DNA of 64,000 nt. Source: Treponema sp. C6A8. Lineage in GTDB: Bacteria; Spirochaetota; Spirochaetia; Treponematales; Treponemataceae. Under the pieces are notes generated by a model that worked only from the letters and a program-made list of their open reading frames with translations, was not told where the DNA came from and searched no databases. This document shows, piece by piece, positions 10,201 to 18,563 of the stretch. The stretch's first letter is position 1. Each line of letters starts with the position of its first letter. The stretch lies in NCBI RefSeq assembly GCF_000619925.1, contig NZ_JHVB01000002.1:124001-188000 (forward strand), read 5' to 3'. Made by a program: the position numbers and the translations under genes.

Positions 10201-11007
10201 TCTGACATTCTTGCAGACAAGATGATTGGTCAGGGTGATTTGTTCGGAGAGCTTGGAGAAGAAGCAAATGCCTACACCGAATATCAGTTTAAGATGATTC
10301 CGGACATTCCGACTATGGAAAAACTCAATATGGAAAAGGAATGTATCGGTATTTACGTCAGCGGTCACCCTCTGGACGACTACCAGAAGGCAATTGATCA
10401 TGCCGTTACCCTAAAATCCAGCAATATGGCACGCATTGCCGCTGAAGAAAAGGCTGCAAAAGACGCAATGGCGGCAAGCGGCGCTAAATTCTATCAGCTG
10501 CGTGACGCGGGAAAATCTTATGTGGCACTTGGAATGCTTAGCGGACGCCGCGAAATCACCACTAAAAAAGGTGACAGAATGGCTTTCTGCAAGCTGCTTG
10601 ATAAGGAAGGTGAAATTGACTGTACCTTCTTCCCGAAAACCTGGGCTCAACTTGGACCTCAGATTCACGACGGCGAAGTTTATGCCCTGCGCGGAAAGGT
10701 AGACGGAAGCCGCGAAACTCCGTCCTTCCTTGTAGACGCGGTAGAAGATCCGCAGTCGCTGGAAACACACGCAGCCCAGTCTGTTCATATCAATGTTGAT
10801 CCGACCTTCAACGGCGAACAGGGATTAATGCAATTAAAAGATTTTTTATTTGATAAAATGGGTAATTGTTCAGTATATTTTCATATAGACACGGGAAATA
10901 ATCCCTTTGTAATCAAGGCAAACAGTCAGATTACAATCAGTTCCGATCCCGAAGTTCTTAAAGAGCTGAGGGGCATCCCATACGTAAAAGAGGTTTGGAC
11001 AGAATGA
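7279..11007 (+). CDS. dnaE: DNA polymerase III alpha subunit
   Basis: 1242 residues, the size of a full-length DnaE replicative polymerase. An N-terminal PHP domain carries HVHSDYSLLDS (about 23-33). The palm follows with GPGRGSGAGSLVAYAM and the catalytic acidic motif PDFDVDMDFD (about 451-460). The fingers region has HASGMVIG, FQFESPGM, YRPGPM and GYGFNKSHAAAYS. Helix-hairpin-helix and OB-fold regions complete the C-terminus (GMLSGRREITTKKGDRMAF). It synthesises the chromosomal strands with the beta clamp. No Shine-Dalgarno is visible and the -10 hexamer is 9 bases upstream. The TGA stop overlaps the ATG of the next gene (ATGA), suggesting coupled translation. Confidence 0.97.
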   Translation: MADYHVFPDAPEGTPVANFVHLHVHSDYSLLDSCATLDKLVAKAKSLNMPALALTDHGNMFGALNFEKLCHVNGINPIVGEEFYVAYGSHYEKNDVPYSHKGEEGDRHAHYFHLILLCENQKGYENMCWLSSRAFCDENALYYGKPRIDFELLQQYHEGLICCSACIQGELPQMLLAGMDKEARELALKYKELFGPDHYYIEIQDHGIPDQKIVAEKLINLAHELDIPLVATNDIHYVEKEDAVAQDALRCIGFKNLLHEKHAKMGGDQDLDNWYFKTEEEMRSLFPQCPEAFDNTIKIANMCNLTIKQYSTPELKECLPRFELPEEFRTHGDDYQSDQNDYVKYLVEEGLKKRYKEITPEIRERADYEMNTIFSMGFSGYFLIVWEFINWSKSLYDPVHKCPKHYIPIGPGRGSGAGSLVAYAMTITDIDPFRYGLIFERFLNPERVSMPDFDVDMDFDFRQEIIQHTRDLYGDANVGHIVTFGTLKPKNCIADVGRILGIPLAEVNMLKKCIPESPKAKLKDAFSEPTEKMPDGGQLIPYKDDPRFQELFELAFKLEGVKRNTGLHASGMVIGLTPLPNWAPVFKDPKTGEVGVQYTMDIIEPCGLVKFDYLGLKTLSLIRYAEAIINKHRAPGTPEFVTAEVSETDKQTFDLFCRGDSVAVFQFESPGMQKILRQFQPEKIEDLVALNALYRPGPMDCIPQYIEGKWHPETVHYPDPSLEGLLKETYGVMVYQEQIMKVAQIIAGFSLGGADMLRRAMGKKKPEVLMGKKKDFVEGALKNGHTEKHAEEIFDIMVPFAGYGFNKSHAAAYSVLAYRTGWLKAHYPAEFMAANLTNEITSTDGLPFYIEEARKMGVPVDPPDVNRSDVIFDVVDGRIVFGLKGIKGMGEGAASAIVKEREENGPYKNFMDFVKRACTRLEKGEDGREKIAVNKKAVEVLIKTGGFDHCGQHNGELLNRPTLLANLDGAVDYASDILADKMIGQGDLFGELGEEANAYTEYQFKMIPDIPTMEKLNMEKECIGIYVSGHPLDDYQKAIDHAVTLKSSNMARIAAEEKAAKDAMAASGAKFYQLRDAGKSYVALGMLSGRREITTKKGDRMAFCKLLDKEGEIDCTFFPKTWAQLGPQIHDGEVYALRGKVDGSRETPSFLVDAVEDPQSLETHAAQSVHINVDPTFNGEQGLMQLKDFLFDKMGNCSVYFHIDTGNNPFVIKANSQITISSDPEVLKELRGIPYVKEVWTE

Positions 11008-11597
11008 TAAGCGCTATTTTAGGAATTCTTTCGGCAGCAGTTACAATTTACACAATGCTCTGCTTTTTAAACATAATTATTTCATGGTTTCCGGGAGCCA
11101 AGTTCACAGGCTTTGGCAAGGCAATTTCTGCCCTCACCGATCCATATATGAACTTTTTCAGCCGTTCAGGCTGGCTCACCTTCGGCAACATTGATTTTTC
11201 CCCGATTCTTTCAATCGGAATTCTCACTGTGATTTCTTCAATTTTAGGCGGCATTACTTCTACAGGCCGCCTTTACGTGGGCGGAATACTTGCCATAGTA
11301 ATTAAGATGCTCTGGAACACAAGCTCATCAATTCTTTCTATTCTTTATATTCTTCTTTTTGTTCGCTGGATTGTTCTTCTTATAAGCCACGGTTACACAC
11401 CTTACAACAGCGGCTGGAACAACGTAGACCAGTTTTTACAGCGCCTCGCCTTCCGCGTTGCCGGTACCTTTGTAAAAGCAAATCTGTCCTACCAGAAAGC
11501 ACTCCTAATCACAATCTTGATTTTTACAGTGATTCTTGGCTTCGGAACATTTTTCATTGCAAAACTCGAATTCCTCTGCTATCAGCTGCCCTTCTAA
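11004..11597 (+). CDS. YggT-family integral membrane protein
   Basis: 197 residues from the ATG that overlaps the dnaE stop codon (ATGA). It is very hydrophobic, with about five or six membrane segments arranged as two YggT-like halves: MLCFLNIIISWFPG...LTDPYMNFF (first) and ILLFVRWIVLLISHG...FLQRLAFRVAG (second). The W-F-P and DPYxxxF features are typical of YggT (PF02325), a family linked to membrane and ion homeostasis and cell division but with no settled activity. AGAGG lies about 10 bases before the start. A TTG three codons upstream is a less likely start. It converges on recG. Confidence 0.8.
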   Translation: MISAILGILSAAVTIYTMLCFLNIIISWFPGAKFTGFGKAISALTDPYMNFFSRSGWLTFGNIDFSPILSIGILTVISSILGGITSTGRLYVGGILAIVIKMLWNTSSSILSILYILLFVRWIVLLISHGYTPYNSGWNNVDQFLQRLAFRVAGTFVKANLSYQKALLITILIFTVILGFGTFFIAKLEFLCYQLPF

Positions 11598-11617
11598 CAG
11601 AGTTCTAGCTTTATATT

Positions 11618-13801
11618 TTACCCTTGAATGTAAGCAATCGCATCCGTTCTTGCCTGGGTAAGAAGGTCTTTATCCCTCACTATGTCTGCGATGGCGAATT
11701 CCAAAGCGCCGGCCTGCAGTGTACCTGTTAACTCGCCGGGGCCTCTTGTTTTTAAATCCTGTTCTGCAATATAAAAACCGTCTGTACTCTGGCGGAGTGC
11801 CTTCATGCGTTCAATGCCGCTTTCTGTAAGATTTTTGCTGTAAATAAGGAAGCAGTAGGACTGGTCAGAGCCACGGCCTACGCGTCCCCTGAGCTGGTGA
11901 AGCTGGGCCATGCCAAAGCGGTCGGCGTTTTCTATAGCAATGCAGGTGGCGTTCGGAACGTCAACACCTACTTCAATTACGGTAGTAGCAGCCAGCACCT
12001 GTATTCTGCCTGCACGGAAATCATTCAAAATCATTGTCTGCTGCTCTTCGTCAATTCTTGAATGGACGAGAGCGCATTTATACTGAGGGTAGATGTGCTT
12101 TGAAAGATGTTCAAAAGCCTTTTCTGCGGATTTAATTCGGGCATTTCCGTCATCATCGGTGTATTCGCTGTCGATAGCTGGGTAAACAAAATATGCCTGA
12201 TGCCCCTTTTCAAGCTCCTTGCGGATTGCTTCGTAGGCATTCATTTCGTTACCTTCCTTTACAAGGTAGGTGGTAATCGGTTTGCGTCCCTGCGGCAGGG
12301 TTTTAATTGTAGAAACGTCCAGGTCCCCGAAAATTGTGTAGGCAAGGGTTTGCGGAATCGGGGTAGCGCTCATCATCAGAAGGTGCGGCTCAAAGGTAAT
12401 GCCGTTTTCGTTTGTGCGCCCCTTTGCAATAATTGCCTGTCGCTGCATAACGCCGAAGCGGTGCTGTTCGTCAATTACAGCCAGTTCCAGATCATTGTAA
12501 ACAACCTGATTAGAAAAAAGGGCGTGTGTTCCTATTACAATATCAATTTTTCCCTCTTTAAGGTTTTTCAAAAGCTGACTGCGGCCAGCTGATTTTACGT
12601 TTCCTGTCAAAAAGGCAACCCGTATTCCCAAAAAATCAAGAAGTCTGCTTGCGGTCTCGGCATGCTGGCGGGCAAGGATTTCTGTCGGCGCCATTAGAGC
12701 GCACTGGCCTTTCCAGCTGATTACGCGGAGGCAGACAAAAAGTGAAACCAGGGTTTTTCCCGAGCCGACGTCGCCCTGCAAAAGACGCTGCATGGTGAAG
12801 GCACTTTTTTTAGGAAGTGGGATTCCACGATCAGCCTGATTTAATATTCGAGAGCGTTCTTCGTAGCCCCGGTCGATTTCGCTGTCCATCTGATAGATTA
12901 CCGTTCTCTGGTCATCAGTGAGAGGGAATGGCAGCTTTTCCAAAAACTGTTTTTGCAGCGGTGAAAGAGACTGCAAGAATACTTCAGCTTCTACAAAAGG
13001 CTTTGCAGCCGGCTCTTCGGGCGGATTTAAAGTGCCCCGGTGCTTGTAAGCTCGTCGCAAAATCACGCTCTGGAAGTGGAATAATTCTTCGTAGGAAAGT
13101 GTGTTACGAGCCTGAACAGCCTCTTGGATTGAAGCGGGCTCGTGAATCATTCTGATTGCGTCCTGTTTTGAAAGAAGTCCTCGTTTTTCTATGATTTCCT
13201 GAGGGAGTTCGTCTTCAATTCCCTTTGCATACTGCTGAAGGGCGGCGCTGATTGCCTTTGTAAGTGTTTTTTGAGTTACGCCTTCTGTAAGAGAGTAAAC
13301 CGGAAGAACCCGGTTATCAGCTGGAAGGCGGCTTGCAAGGTCTGGAGGTAAAATTGCAGCTTCTTCAGGCGGCATAGGAATAACCGCAGGCTTTTCCAGC
13401 ACAGTGGCTTCAAAGCTTGAAGACTGAAGGGCGTTGTATTTTACAAAAAAACTTCCGTGTACGCTGATAATAGCTCCGGCTGGAAATGATTTTTCAAAGA
13501 AAGGCCGGTTAAAGCAGATTAATTCCGCCTGAGCAGTGCCGTCATTTATAATCAGCTTTAATGTGCGCATGTTTCCGTAGCCAAACCACTCCTGACGGAC
13601 GATTTTTGCTACAGTGTGGATTTTCGGCGAGCGGGCAAATTCGTTTAAGGAAACGCGTCGGGTACGGTCTTCGTAATCGCGGGGGAAATACTGAAGCAAA
13701 TCCCCCACAGTGAAGATATTTAATTTTGCGAGATTTTTTGTAAGAGCTGGTCCCACCCCGCTTATTGAGGAAACTGGATTTTTAATCTCGGAAACTAACA
13801 T
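11618..13801 (-). CDS. recG: ATP-dependent DNA helicase RecG
   Basis: 727 residues. RecG remodels stalled forks and branch-migrates Holliday junctions. An N-terminal wedge/OB domain (ISGVGPALTKNLAKL, TVGDLLQYFPRDYEDR) is followed by the helicase core: Walker A GDVGSGKT (about 342-349), APTEILARQHAE, DEQHRFGVMQR, MSATPIPQTLA, VYPAIDSE, ATTVIEVGVDVPNA and QLRGRVGRG. The length is slightly above the usual 690. Its ATG overlaps the stop codon of the upstream sensor gene by one base (TAATG), so translation is probably coupled. A link between the two functions is not otherwise suggested. Confidence 0.97.
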   Translation of the reverse strand: MLVSEIKNPVSSISGVGPALTKNLAKLNIFTVGDLLQYFPRDYEDRTRRVSLNEFARSPKIHTVAKIVRQEWFGYGNMRTLKLIINDGTAQAELICFNRPFFEKSFPAGAIISVHGSFFVKYNALQSSSFEATVLEKPAVIPMPPEEAAILPPDLASRLPADNRVLPVYSLTEGVTQKTLTKAISAALQQYAKGIEDELPQEIIEKRGLLSKQDAIRMIHEPASIQEAVQARNTLSYEELFHFQSVILRRAYKHRGTLNPPEEPAAKPFVEAEVFLQSLSPLQKQFLEKLPFPLTDDQRTVIYQMDSEIDRGYEERSRILNQADRGIPLPKKSAFTMQRLLQGDVGSGKTLVSLFVCLRVISWKGQCALMAPTEILARQHAETASRLLDFLGIRVAFLTGNVKSAGRSQLLKNLKEGKIDIVIGTHALFSNQVVYNDLELAVIDEQHRFGVMQRQAIIAKGRTNENGITFEPHLLMMSATPIPQTLAYTIFGDLDVSTIKTLPQGRKPITTYLVKEGNEMNAYEAIRKELEKGHQAYFVYPAIDSEYTDDDGNARIKSAEKAFEHLSKHIYPQYKCALVHSRIDEEQQTMILNDFRAGRIQVLAATTVIEVGVDVPNATCIAIENADRFGMAQLHQLRGRVGRGSDQSYCFLIYSKNLTESGIERMKALRQSTDGFYIAEQDLKTRGPGELTGTLQAGALEFAIADIVRDKDLLTQARTDAIAYIQG

Positions 13802-16536
13802 TATCTGGTTACCACACCTTTAAGCGCACTGATAAGACTTGGGATATTAAAAGGCTTAGTCAAATAAGCATTCATTCCGCATTCAAATATTCTTGCCCGG
13901 TCATCACCATAGGCATTTGACGAAACTGCAATAATTGGAATAAGTGCCTTCTTCCTGTCTGAAAGGACGCGAATCTGCTTTGCAGCCTCATAGCCGTTCA
14001 TAACCGGGAGCCTTGTTTCCATAATAATTACATCATAGTAACTTTCAGGACTGAGCTTAATTTTTTCAAGCGCCTCAACTCCATCACGGGCAAGTTCTAC
14101 TAAAAAGCCTGAATTTTCCAGCATATCTCTTGTGATAATCTGATTTGTTTCCACATCTTCACAAACAAGAACCCTTTTACCGGAAAAATCTACTCTTGTA
14201 GATTTCTTTTCTTCCTGCATAACCGCAAACTCGCAGATTGTAAGAGGCAGCTCAATTATAAACTCACTTCCCATACCTTCCTTACTTGTAACAAAAATGT
14301 CACCGCCCATAAGTTTTACGATTCGTTTGGAAATTGCGAGTCCAAGACCGCTTCCCTGGACCTTCTGATTAATGACAGACTTATCGCGGACAAAAGGCTC
14401 AAAAATGACATTCAGGAATTCTTCGCTCATTCCAATTCCGGTATCTTTAATTATGATTTCAAAATGTGATTTCTGCTCCGAATCAATTTTTTCATCAGAC
14501 TTCAGTTCGTTTATAGTTAAATAAATTTTTCCACCATATGGAGTAAATTTAATTGCATTTCCAAGAATATTTAAAAGTACCTGCTGAAGTCTCAGCTTAT
14601 CAGCAATTATATTTGGATTTGTAATATTCTGCTTAAAGGTCAAATCCAGATTTTTTTCCTTAAGGCTCTGAGAAAGAATTGATGTAATATCAGCCACAAA
14701 AGCCGGAAAATTGATTTCATCTTCATTCAGGAAAACAGTCTGACTTTCAATGCGGCTGATATCAAGAATATTATTGATAATTGCAAAAAGATGCTCGCTG
14801 GAAACCGTAATCTGCTTAAGGTAATCCAAAAGTTTTTCCTTTTTATTGATACTGGCAGACGCAAGGGAAGTAAAACCGATGATTGAGTTCATCGGAGTCT
14901 GAATATCATAAGACATATTATCAAGGAAGAGGGTTTTTGCCTTATTGGCTGATTCAACAGCAGCCAGCGCCTTCTTTGAATGATTTGCATCGCGAACAAT
15001 AAAAAATATACCGGTAAGGACAGCTGCCAGTATCATGAGGATAACAAAAAGAATATTATCCATTAAGAAGTCAGAAATTCTGTAGTTGTAAAGACCTTCT
15101 GTATAACGGTAGGCAAGATTCTGAGCAAACTCCGTTCCTACCATATTTATTCCGCGATTTAAAAGCTTCAAGAGACCTTCATTTCCGATATTAACACCAA
15201 AACAGCGGGAATCAGCTGAAATAAGCTGTCTTACAAAAAGTTTTTTATACTCACGGCTTCTTAAAATATCACTTCTAAGGCCATTTACTGTAGTGCAGTC
15301 AACAACCCTGTTACGAACCGCATCAAGACATTCTTCTATGTTTTCATATTCAATTATGCGGGCTTCAGGGAAGTAAGTTTTTATGTAATAAGACTGCATT
15401 GCATTGTTTCTGTTTACCGCAAAAACATGATTTCCCGATTTAGCGGCCGACACCAGATATATAGAAGACTGAATAAGAGGCTGCGACTGATATATTCCGT
15501 TTTTTTCAGAATAATAAAGGCCGCCGCCGACAGGAAATACAACATCAACTTCATTGCGGCTCATAGCCTCAATCATGTCGTAATAATTATCATAGCTGAG
15601 ATAGATGATTGCCTTCTGAGAAAGTCCAAGGCTCCCTGCCATTCTTGAAAAAACGTCCTTTACGATACCGGTTACATTTCCCATAGCATCAGTTCCACTA
15701 TAAGGAAGATAATTTTCAAGGTAGCCGACTCTCAAAAGAGGATGATTTTCAATCCAGTTTTTTTCCGCTCCGGTCAATGCCCTGCCGGAAACAGTAGAGT
15801 GATAGTATTTTGAACGGAGATTTGAAAGATAATTAGGCTCTTCAACATCAATCAGAGCCTGAGCCTGATTCAGCTGCTTTAAAAGGTCTGGACGTTTTTT
15901 ATTCACGCAGAGAAAGTAGTCCGTACTTCCAAAATAACACAAAAGTTCGGCATTATGCTTGCTGTAAGTTCCGTCGCCTTCTGTTGCCAGAATATCAATT
16001 TCTTTATTATCAAAGGCCGAAAATAGATCTTCATAGGTATTAAAGGTTTCAACAACAGCGTTTACCTTTCCTGCCGCCAGATAATTTTTCAGGCTGTCTA
16101 CCATGGCGCTTTCAAGAACACCGATTTTTTTATGACTGAAGCTTTGAATTTCATTTGTTACATCTGTATCCTGACGGTGCCTTAAAAGGGCATATTTTTC
16201 AACGCCCATAGAATAAGAAGGATAACTTATAAGGGATTCACGTTCCTTTTTCCAGGCCAGTCCCGCAAGCAAGTCAATTTTTCCATCAAGAAGCATAGAG
16301 TAAAGCTCAGAAAAATTTCCGTAAACATATTCATATTTCCAGCCGGTATATTCAGAAAGTTTTTGATAATATTCATAGGCATAGCCGCGTTTTACAGCCC
16401 CTTCTTCAGCGCCTTCCTGAAAAACTTCATTTTCATAGTATCCGACTATAACTTTATTCTGCCCCTCTTCAGCAAAAGAAAGATTGATTAAAAAAATACA
16501 AACAAAAAACAAAATTATTCTATTAATAAGCTTCAT
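13801..16536 (-). CDS. BvgS-like hybrid sensor with substituted phospho-acceptor His and Asp
   Basis: 911 residues from ATG 16536 (AGGA just upstream; an in-frame ATG at 16554 is less likely). Signal peptide MKLINRIILFFVCIFLINLSFA, then two periplasmic bacterial extracellular solute-binding (type 3) domains (about 30-250 and 265-480), one membrane segment (ILFVILMILAAVLTGIFF), a HisKA-like helix pair, a HATPase domain and a receiver. The ATPase motifs are intact: NILGNAIKFTP, DTGIGM and GSGLGL. However, the HisKA motif reads NMSYDIQTPMN, with Tyr (codon 14908-14910, residue 543) where the phosphorylated His belongs. The receiver reads VIIMETRLPVMNG, with Glu (codon 14017-14019, residue 840) in place of the phosphorylated Asp. 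It is probably not a conventional phosphorelay kinase. It is coupled to recG. Confidence 0.9.
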   Translation of the reverse strand: MKLINRIILFFVCIFLINLSFAEEGQNKVIVGYYENEVFQEGAEEGAVKRGYAYEYYQKLSEYTGWKYEYVYGNFSELYSMLLDGKIDLLAGLAWKKERESLISYPSYSMGVEKYALLRHRQDTDVTNEIQSFSHKKIGVLESAMVDSLKNYLAAGKVNAVVETFNTYEDLFSAFDNKEIDILATEGDGTYSKHNAELLCYFGSTDYFLCVNKKRPDLLKQLNQAQALIDVEEPNYLSNLRSKYYHSTVSGRALTGAEKNWIENHPLLRVGYLENYLPYSGTDAMGNVTGIVKDVFSRMAGSLGLSQKAIIYLSYDNYYDMIEAMSRNEVDVVFPVGGGLYYSEKNGIYQSQPLIQSSIYLVSAAKSGNHVFAVNRNNAMQSYYIKTYFPEARIIEYENIEECLDAVRNRVVDCTTVNGLRSDILRSREYKKLFVRQLISADSRCFGVNIGNEGLLKLLNRGINMVGTEFAQNLAYRYTEGLYNYRISDFLMDNILFVILMILAAVLTGIFFIVRDANHSKKALAAVESANKAKTLFLDNMSYDIQTPMNSIIGFTSLASASINKKEKLLDYLKQITVSSEHLFAIINNILDISRIESQTVFLNEDEINFPAFVADITSILSQSLKEKNLDLTFKQNITNPNIIADKLRLQQVLLNILGNAIKFTPYGGKIYLTINELKSDEKIDSEQKSHFEIIIKDTGIGMSEEFLNVIFEPFVRDKSVINQKVQGSGLGLAISKRIVKLMGGDIFVTSKEGMGSEFIIELPLTICEFAVMQEEKKSTRVDFSGKRVLVCEDVETNQIITRDMLENSGFLVELARDGVEALEKIKLSPESYYDVIIMETRLPVMNGYEAAKQIRVLSDRKKALIPIIAVSSNAYGDDRARIFECGMNAYLTKPFNIPSLISALKGVVTR

Positions 16537-16573
16537 ATTCCTACAGTATATCATAAATCATGATTTTACACAC

Positions 16574-16596
16574 GACTGATAGAATAACTATCAGTC
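16574..16596. promoter_or_regulatory. Perfect 9-bp inverted repeat between divergent genes
   Basis: GACTGATAG (16574-16582), loop AATAA, CTATCAGTC (16588-16596). It lies 38 bp upstream of the hybrid-sensor start and 50 bp upstream of the pyrophosphatase start, between their divergent -10 elements (TATACT at 16550-16545 on the minus strand, TAAAAT at 16634-16639 on the plus strand). An operator is more likely than a terminator because no gene ends here and there is no T tract. Confidence 0.5.
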
Positions 16597-16610
16597 AATG
16601 CCGGAACTCG

Positions 16611-16639
16611 TTTAAATTCCCGTCCAAAAATGCTAAAAT
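16611..16639 (+). promoter_or_regulatory. Probable promoter of the pyrophosphatase gene
   Basis: A -35-like TTTAAA (16611-16616) and a -10-like TAAAAT (16634-16639) are 17 bp apart. The ATG follows the -10 by 6 bases and no Shine-Dalgarno is present, predicting a leaderless transcript. Confidence 0.5.
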
Positions 16640-16645
16640 GCCTTT

Positions 16646-18301
16646 ATGGATAAAACAATTTACGTTATCGGGCACAAGAATCCGGATACTGATTCTGTCG
16701 TTAGTGCCGTTGCTTATGCTAAACTTAAAAACCTGATGGGCTATCCTGAATATGTAGCTGCCCGTGCAGGTCATCTGAATCCTCAGACAACTTTTATTTT
16801 TGAGAAATTCGGGCTTACCCGCCCCCACTATGTTCCAGATTTGATTCCAAAGGTTGAATATTTTATGCCTAAGGGCTGCGAAACTGTTCAGCAGCACGTT
16901 TCAATCTGGGAAGCAATCGGACTTATGAAAAAGAAGTCTCTTCGCGTTCTTCCTGTTGTTGATGCAGACGGAAAGTATATTTCCATGCTTCACTACACAG
17001 GTTTTGCCGCCGGTGTCCTCAAATTCATGAATCCGGAAAAGCACAACTTTATTTCTACAAGCCTTTCCCTCATTCAGAAAACTTTGAATGCCCAGGTGCT
17101 TGTTCAGACTTTTGAAACTGATAAGATTTTCAAGGGCCACGTACTTGTTGCCTCATCTTCTACCAAAAAGTTTGAAAACAACCTCAAGGCTCACGCAAGC
17201 GAAGATTTAATCGTAATTGCCAGCGACCGAGAAGACATTCACGAGCTTTGTATCACTCATAAGGTTAAAGTTCTGATTATTACTTCGGAGTTTGCCCTTA
17301 AAAAAGAAGTCCGCGAGCAGGCAGAAAAGGCTGGTGTAAGCGTTTTAATCAGTCCTTATTCAACTTCCCCTACCTCAGAGATGATTTCCTTTGCCATGCC
17401 TGTAAGTGTAATCGGCGACAAGGAAATTGCCCCTGTTCAGCAGAACGACACAGTTTCAAAAATCAAGGAAATACTTTTTAATTCCCTGATTAAATATCTT
17501 CCTGTTGTAGACAATGAAAACAAGGTGATTGGAATTATTTCTGAGCACGATTTACTTCGTGAGCCAAACGTAGAAGTATGCCTTGTTGACCACAACGAGC
17601 CTAGCCAGGCGGTAGAAGGTCTTGATCATTACAAAATTCTCGAAATCATCGACCACCACAGACTTGGAAACCTTTCTACAAAATATCCTATTACCTTTAT
17701 CAATAAGCCGGTCGGTTCAACAGCCACTTTGATTACAGGACTTTACCGCGAGGCAAAAATCCCTATTCCAAAGGAAATCGCTTCCCTTCTTTTGTGTGGA
17801 ATCCTCAGCGACACCTTGATTTTAAAATCCGCAACCGTAACTCAGGCAGACATCGACACAGCCGAATATCTTTCTGACCTTGCAGACCTTGATATTGAAA
17901 GTCTTGGTAACGAAATCATTCTTGCGGGAAGCCGAATCGGTAACCGCTCTGCAGGAGAGCTTGTCCGCCAGGATATGAAGGAATATACCGAAGGCAAGGC
18001 AGTTTACACCGTCAGCCAGATTGAAGTTGGCAGCACAAAAGAAATTCTCGACCGCAAGGCTGAATTCTTCCGCGAACTGGAAATTGAACGCCGCAGCCGA
18101 AAGGGTCTTTTCTCATGCCTGCTTGTTACAGACATCACAACCCTTTCAAGTATTCTTTTGATTGACTGTGAGGAGGAATTTATTTCCTTTATCAACTGGC
18201 CAAAACAGGATGAGCATATTTACTTCCTGCAGGGAGTTGTTTCCCGCAAAAAGCAACTGGTACCGCTTATTACGGAAGTTGTACTTAATTATTTGAAATA
18301 A
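16646..18301 (+). CDS. ppaC: Manganese-dependent inorganic pyrophosphatase (family II) with CBS/DRTGG regulatory insert
   Basis: 551 residues. It hydrolyses PPi to phosphate in the cytoplasm. The DHH catalytic domain is split: GHKNPDTDS (9-17) at the N-terminus, then CLVDHNEPSQA (about 312-322) and IDHHRLGN (about 332-339), followed by a DHHA2 domain ending in SRKKQLVP. Between the halves (about 70-305) is an insert with a CBS pair (SIWEAIGLMKKKSLRVLPVVDADG; LFNSLIKYLPVVDNENKVIGIISEHDLL) around a DRTGG-like region (GHVLVASSSTKKF). This matches nucleotide-regulated CBS-PPases and explains the length compared with about 310 residues for simple PpaC. It is monocistronic. The stop is followed by a large gene-free region. 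Confidence 0.93.
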   Translation: MDKTIYVIGHKNPDTDSVVSAVAYAKLKNLMGYPEYVAARAGHLNPQTTFIFEKFGLTRPHYVPDLIPKVEYFMPKGCETVQQHVSIWEAIGLMKKKSLRVLPVVDADGKYISMLHYTGFAAGVLKFMNPEKHNFISTSLSLIQKTLNAQVLVQTFETDKIFKGHVLVASSSTKKFENNLKAHASEDLIVIASDREDIHELCITHKVKVLIITSEFALKKEVREQAEKAGVSVLISPYSTSPTSEMISFAMPVSVIGDKEIAPVQQNDTVSKIKEILFNSLIKYLPVVDNENKVIGIISEHDLLREPNVEVCLVDHNEPSQAVEGLDHYKILEIIDHHRLGNLSTKYPITFINKPVGSTATLITGLYREAKIPIPKEIASLLLCGILSDTLILKSATVTQADIDTAEYLSDLADLDIESLGNEIILAGSRIGNRSAGELVRQDMKEYTEGKAVYTVSQIEVGSTKEILDRKAEFFRELEIERRSRKGLFSCLLVTDITTLSSILLIDCEEEFISFINWPKQDEHIYFLQGVVSRKKQLVPLITEVVLNYLK

Positions 18302-18311
18302 ACTTACTGAT

Positions 18312-18532
18312 AAAAGAAAAAATGCTTTCGCGCGGAACCCTGTTTTGCTCCGCCGAGAACGCAGATTGGAAATTATAAAACATTTTCCTGCGTTCTATGT
18401 TCCGCAAAACAGGAACCCTACCAAAAATCGAAGAACCGTTAAAAAACAAGCCGAAAGGGTTGTTTTAGGTTCATCGATTAACAGGTTCACAAAAGCCATG
18501 CTTTTGTGCCGCTGGGCATTTTTCTTTCTCCA
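18312..18532. other. Large inverted-repeat structure, possible structured RNA or MITE-like element
   Basis: No convincing gene lies between 18302 and 18863. This 220-bp part is densely self-complementary. An outer stem pairs AAAGAAAAAATGC near 18314 with GCATTTTTCTTT near 18519. Inside are an arm pairing CCTGTTTTGC (18339-18348) with GCAAAACAGG (18404-18413) and GAACGCAG (18357-18364) with CTGCGTTC (18388-18395), a second arm pairing AATCGAAGAACC (18426-18437) with GGTTCATCGATT (18468-18479), and a third hairpin CACAAAAGC/GCTTTTGTG (about 18487-18507). Alternative local hairpins (GCGGA/TCCGC and GTTCC/GGAAC) compete with the first arm. It matches no RNA family I recognise. An 82-codon frame across it has no recognisable features and is unlikely to be coding. 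Confidence 0.5.
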
Positions 18533-18563
18533 GCTAATAATTTTCCCCTATTTTCAAGGCAAT

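Noticed and set aside
10995..11003. Upstream TTG start for the YggT-family gene
   Set aside because: The ATG overlapping the dnaE stop (ATGA) is better placed and supported by coupled translation.
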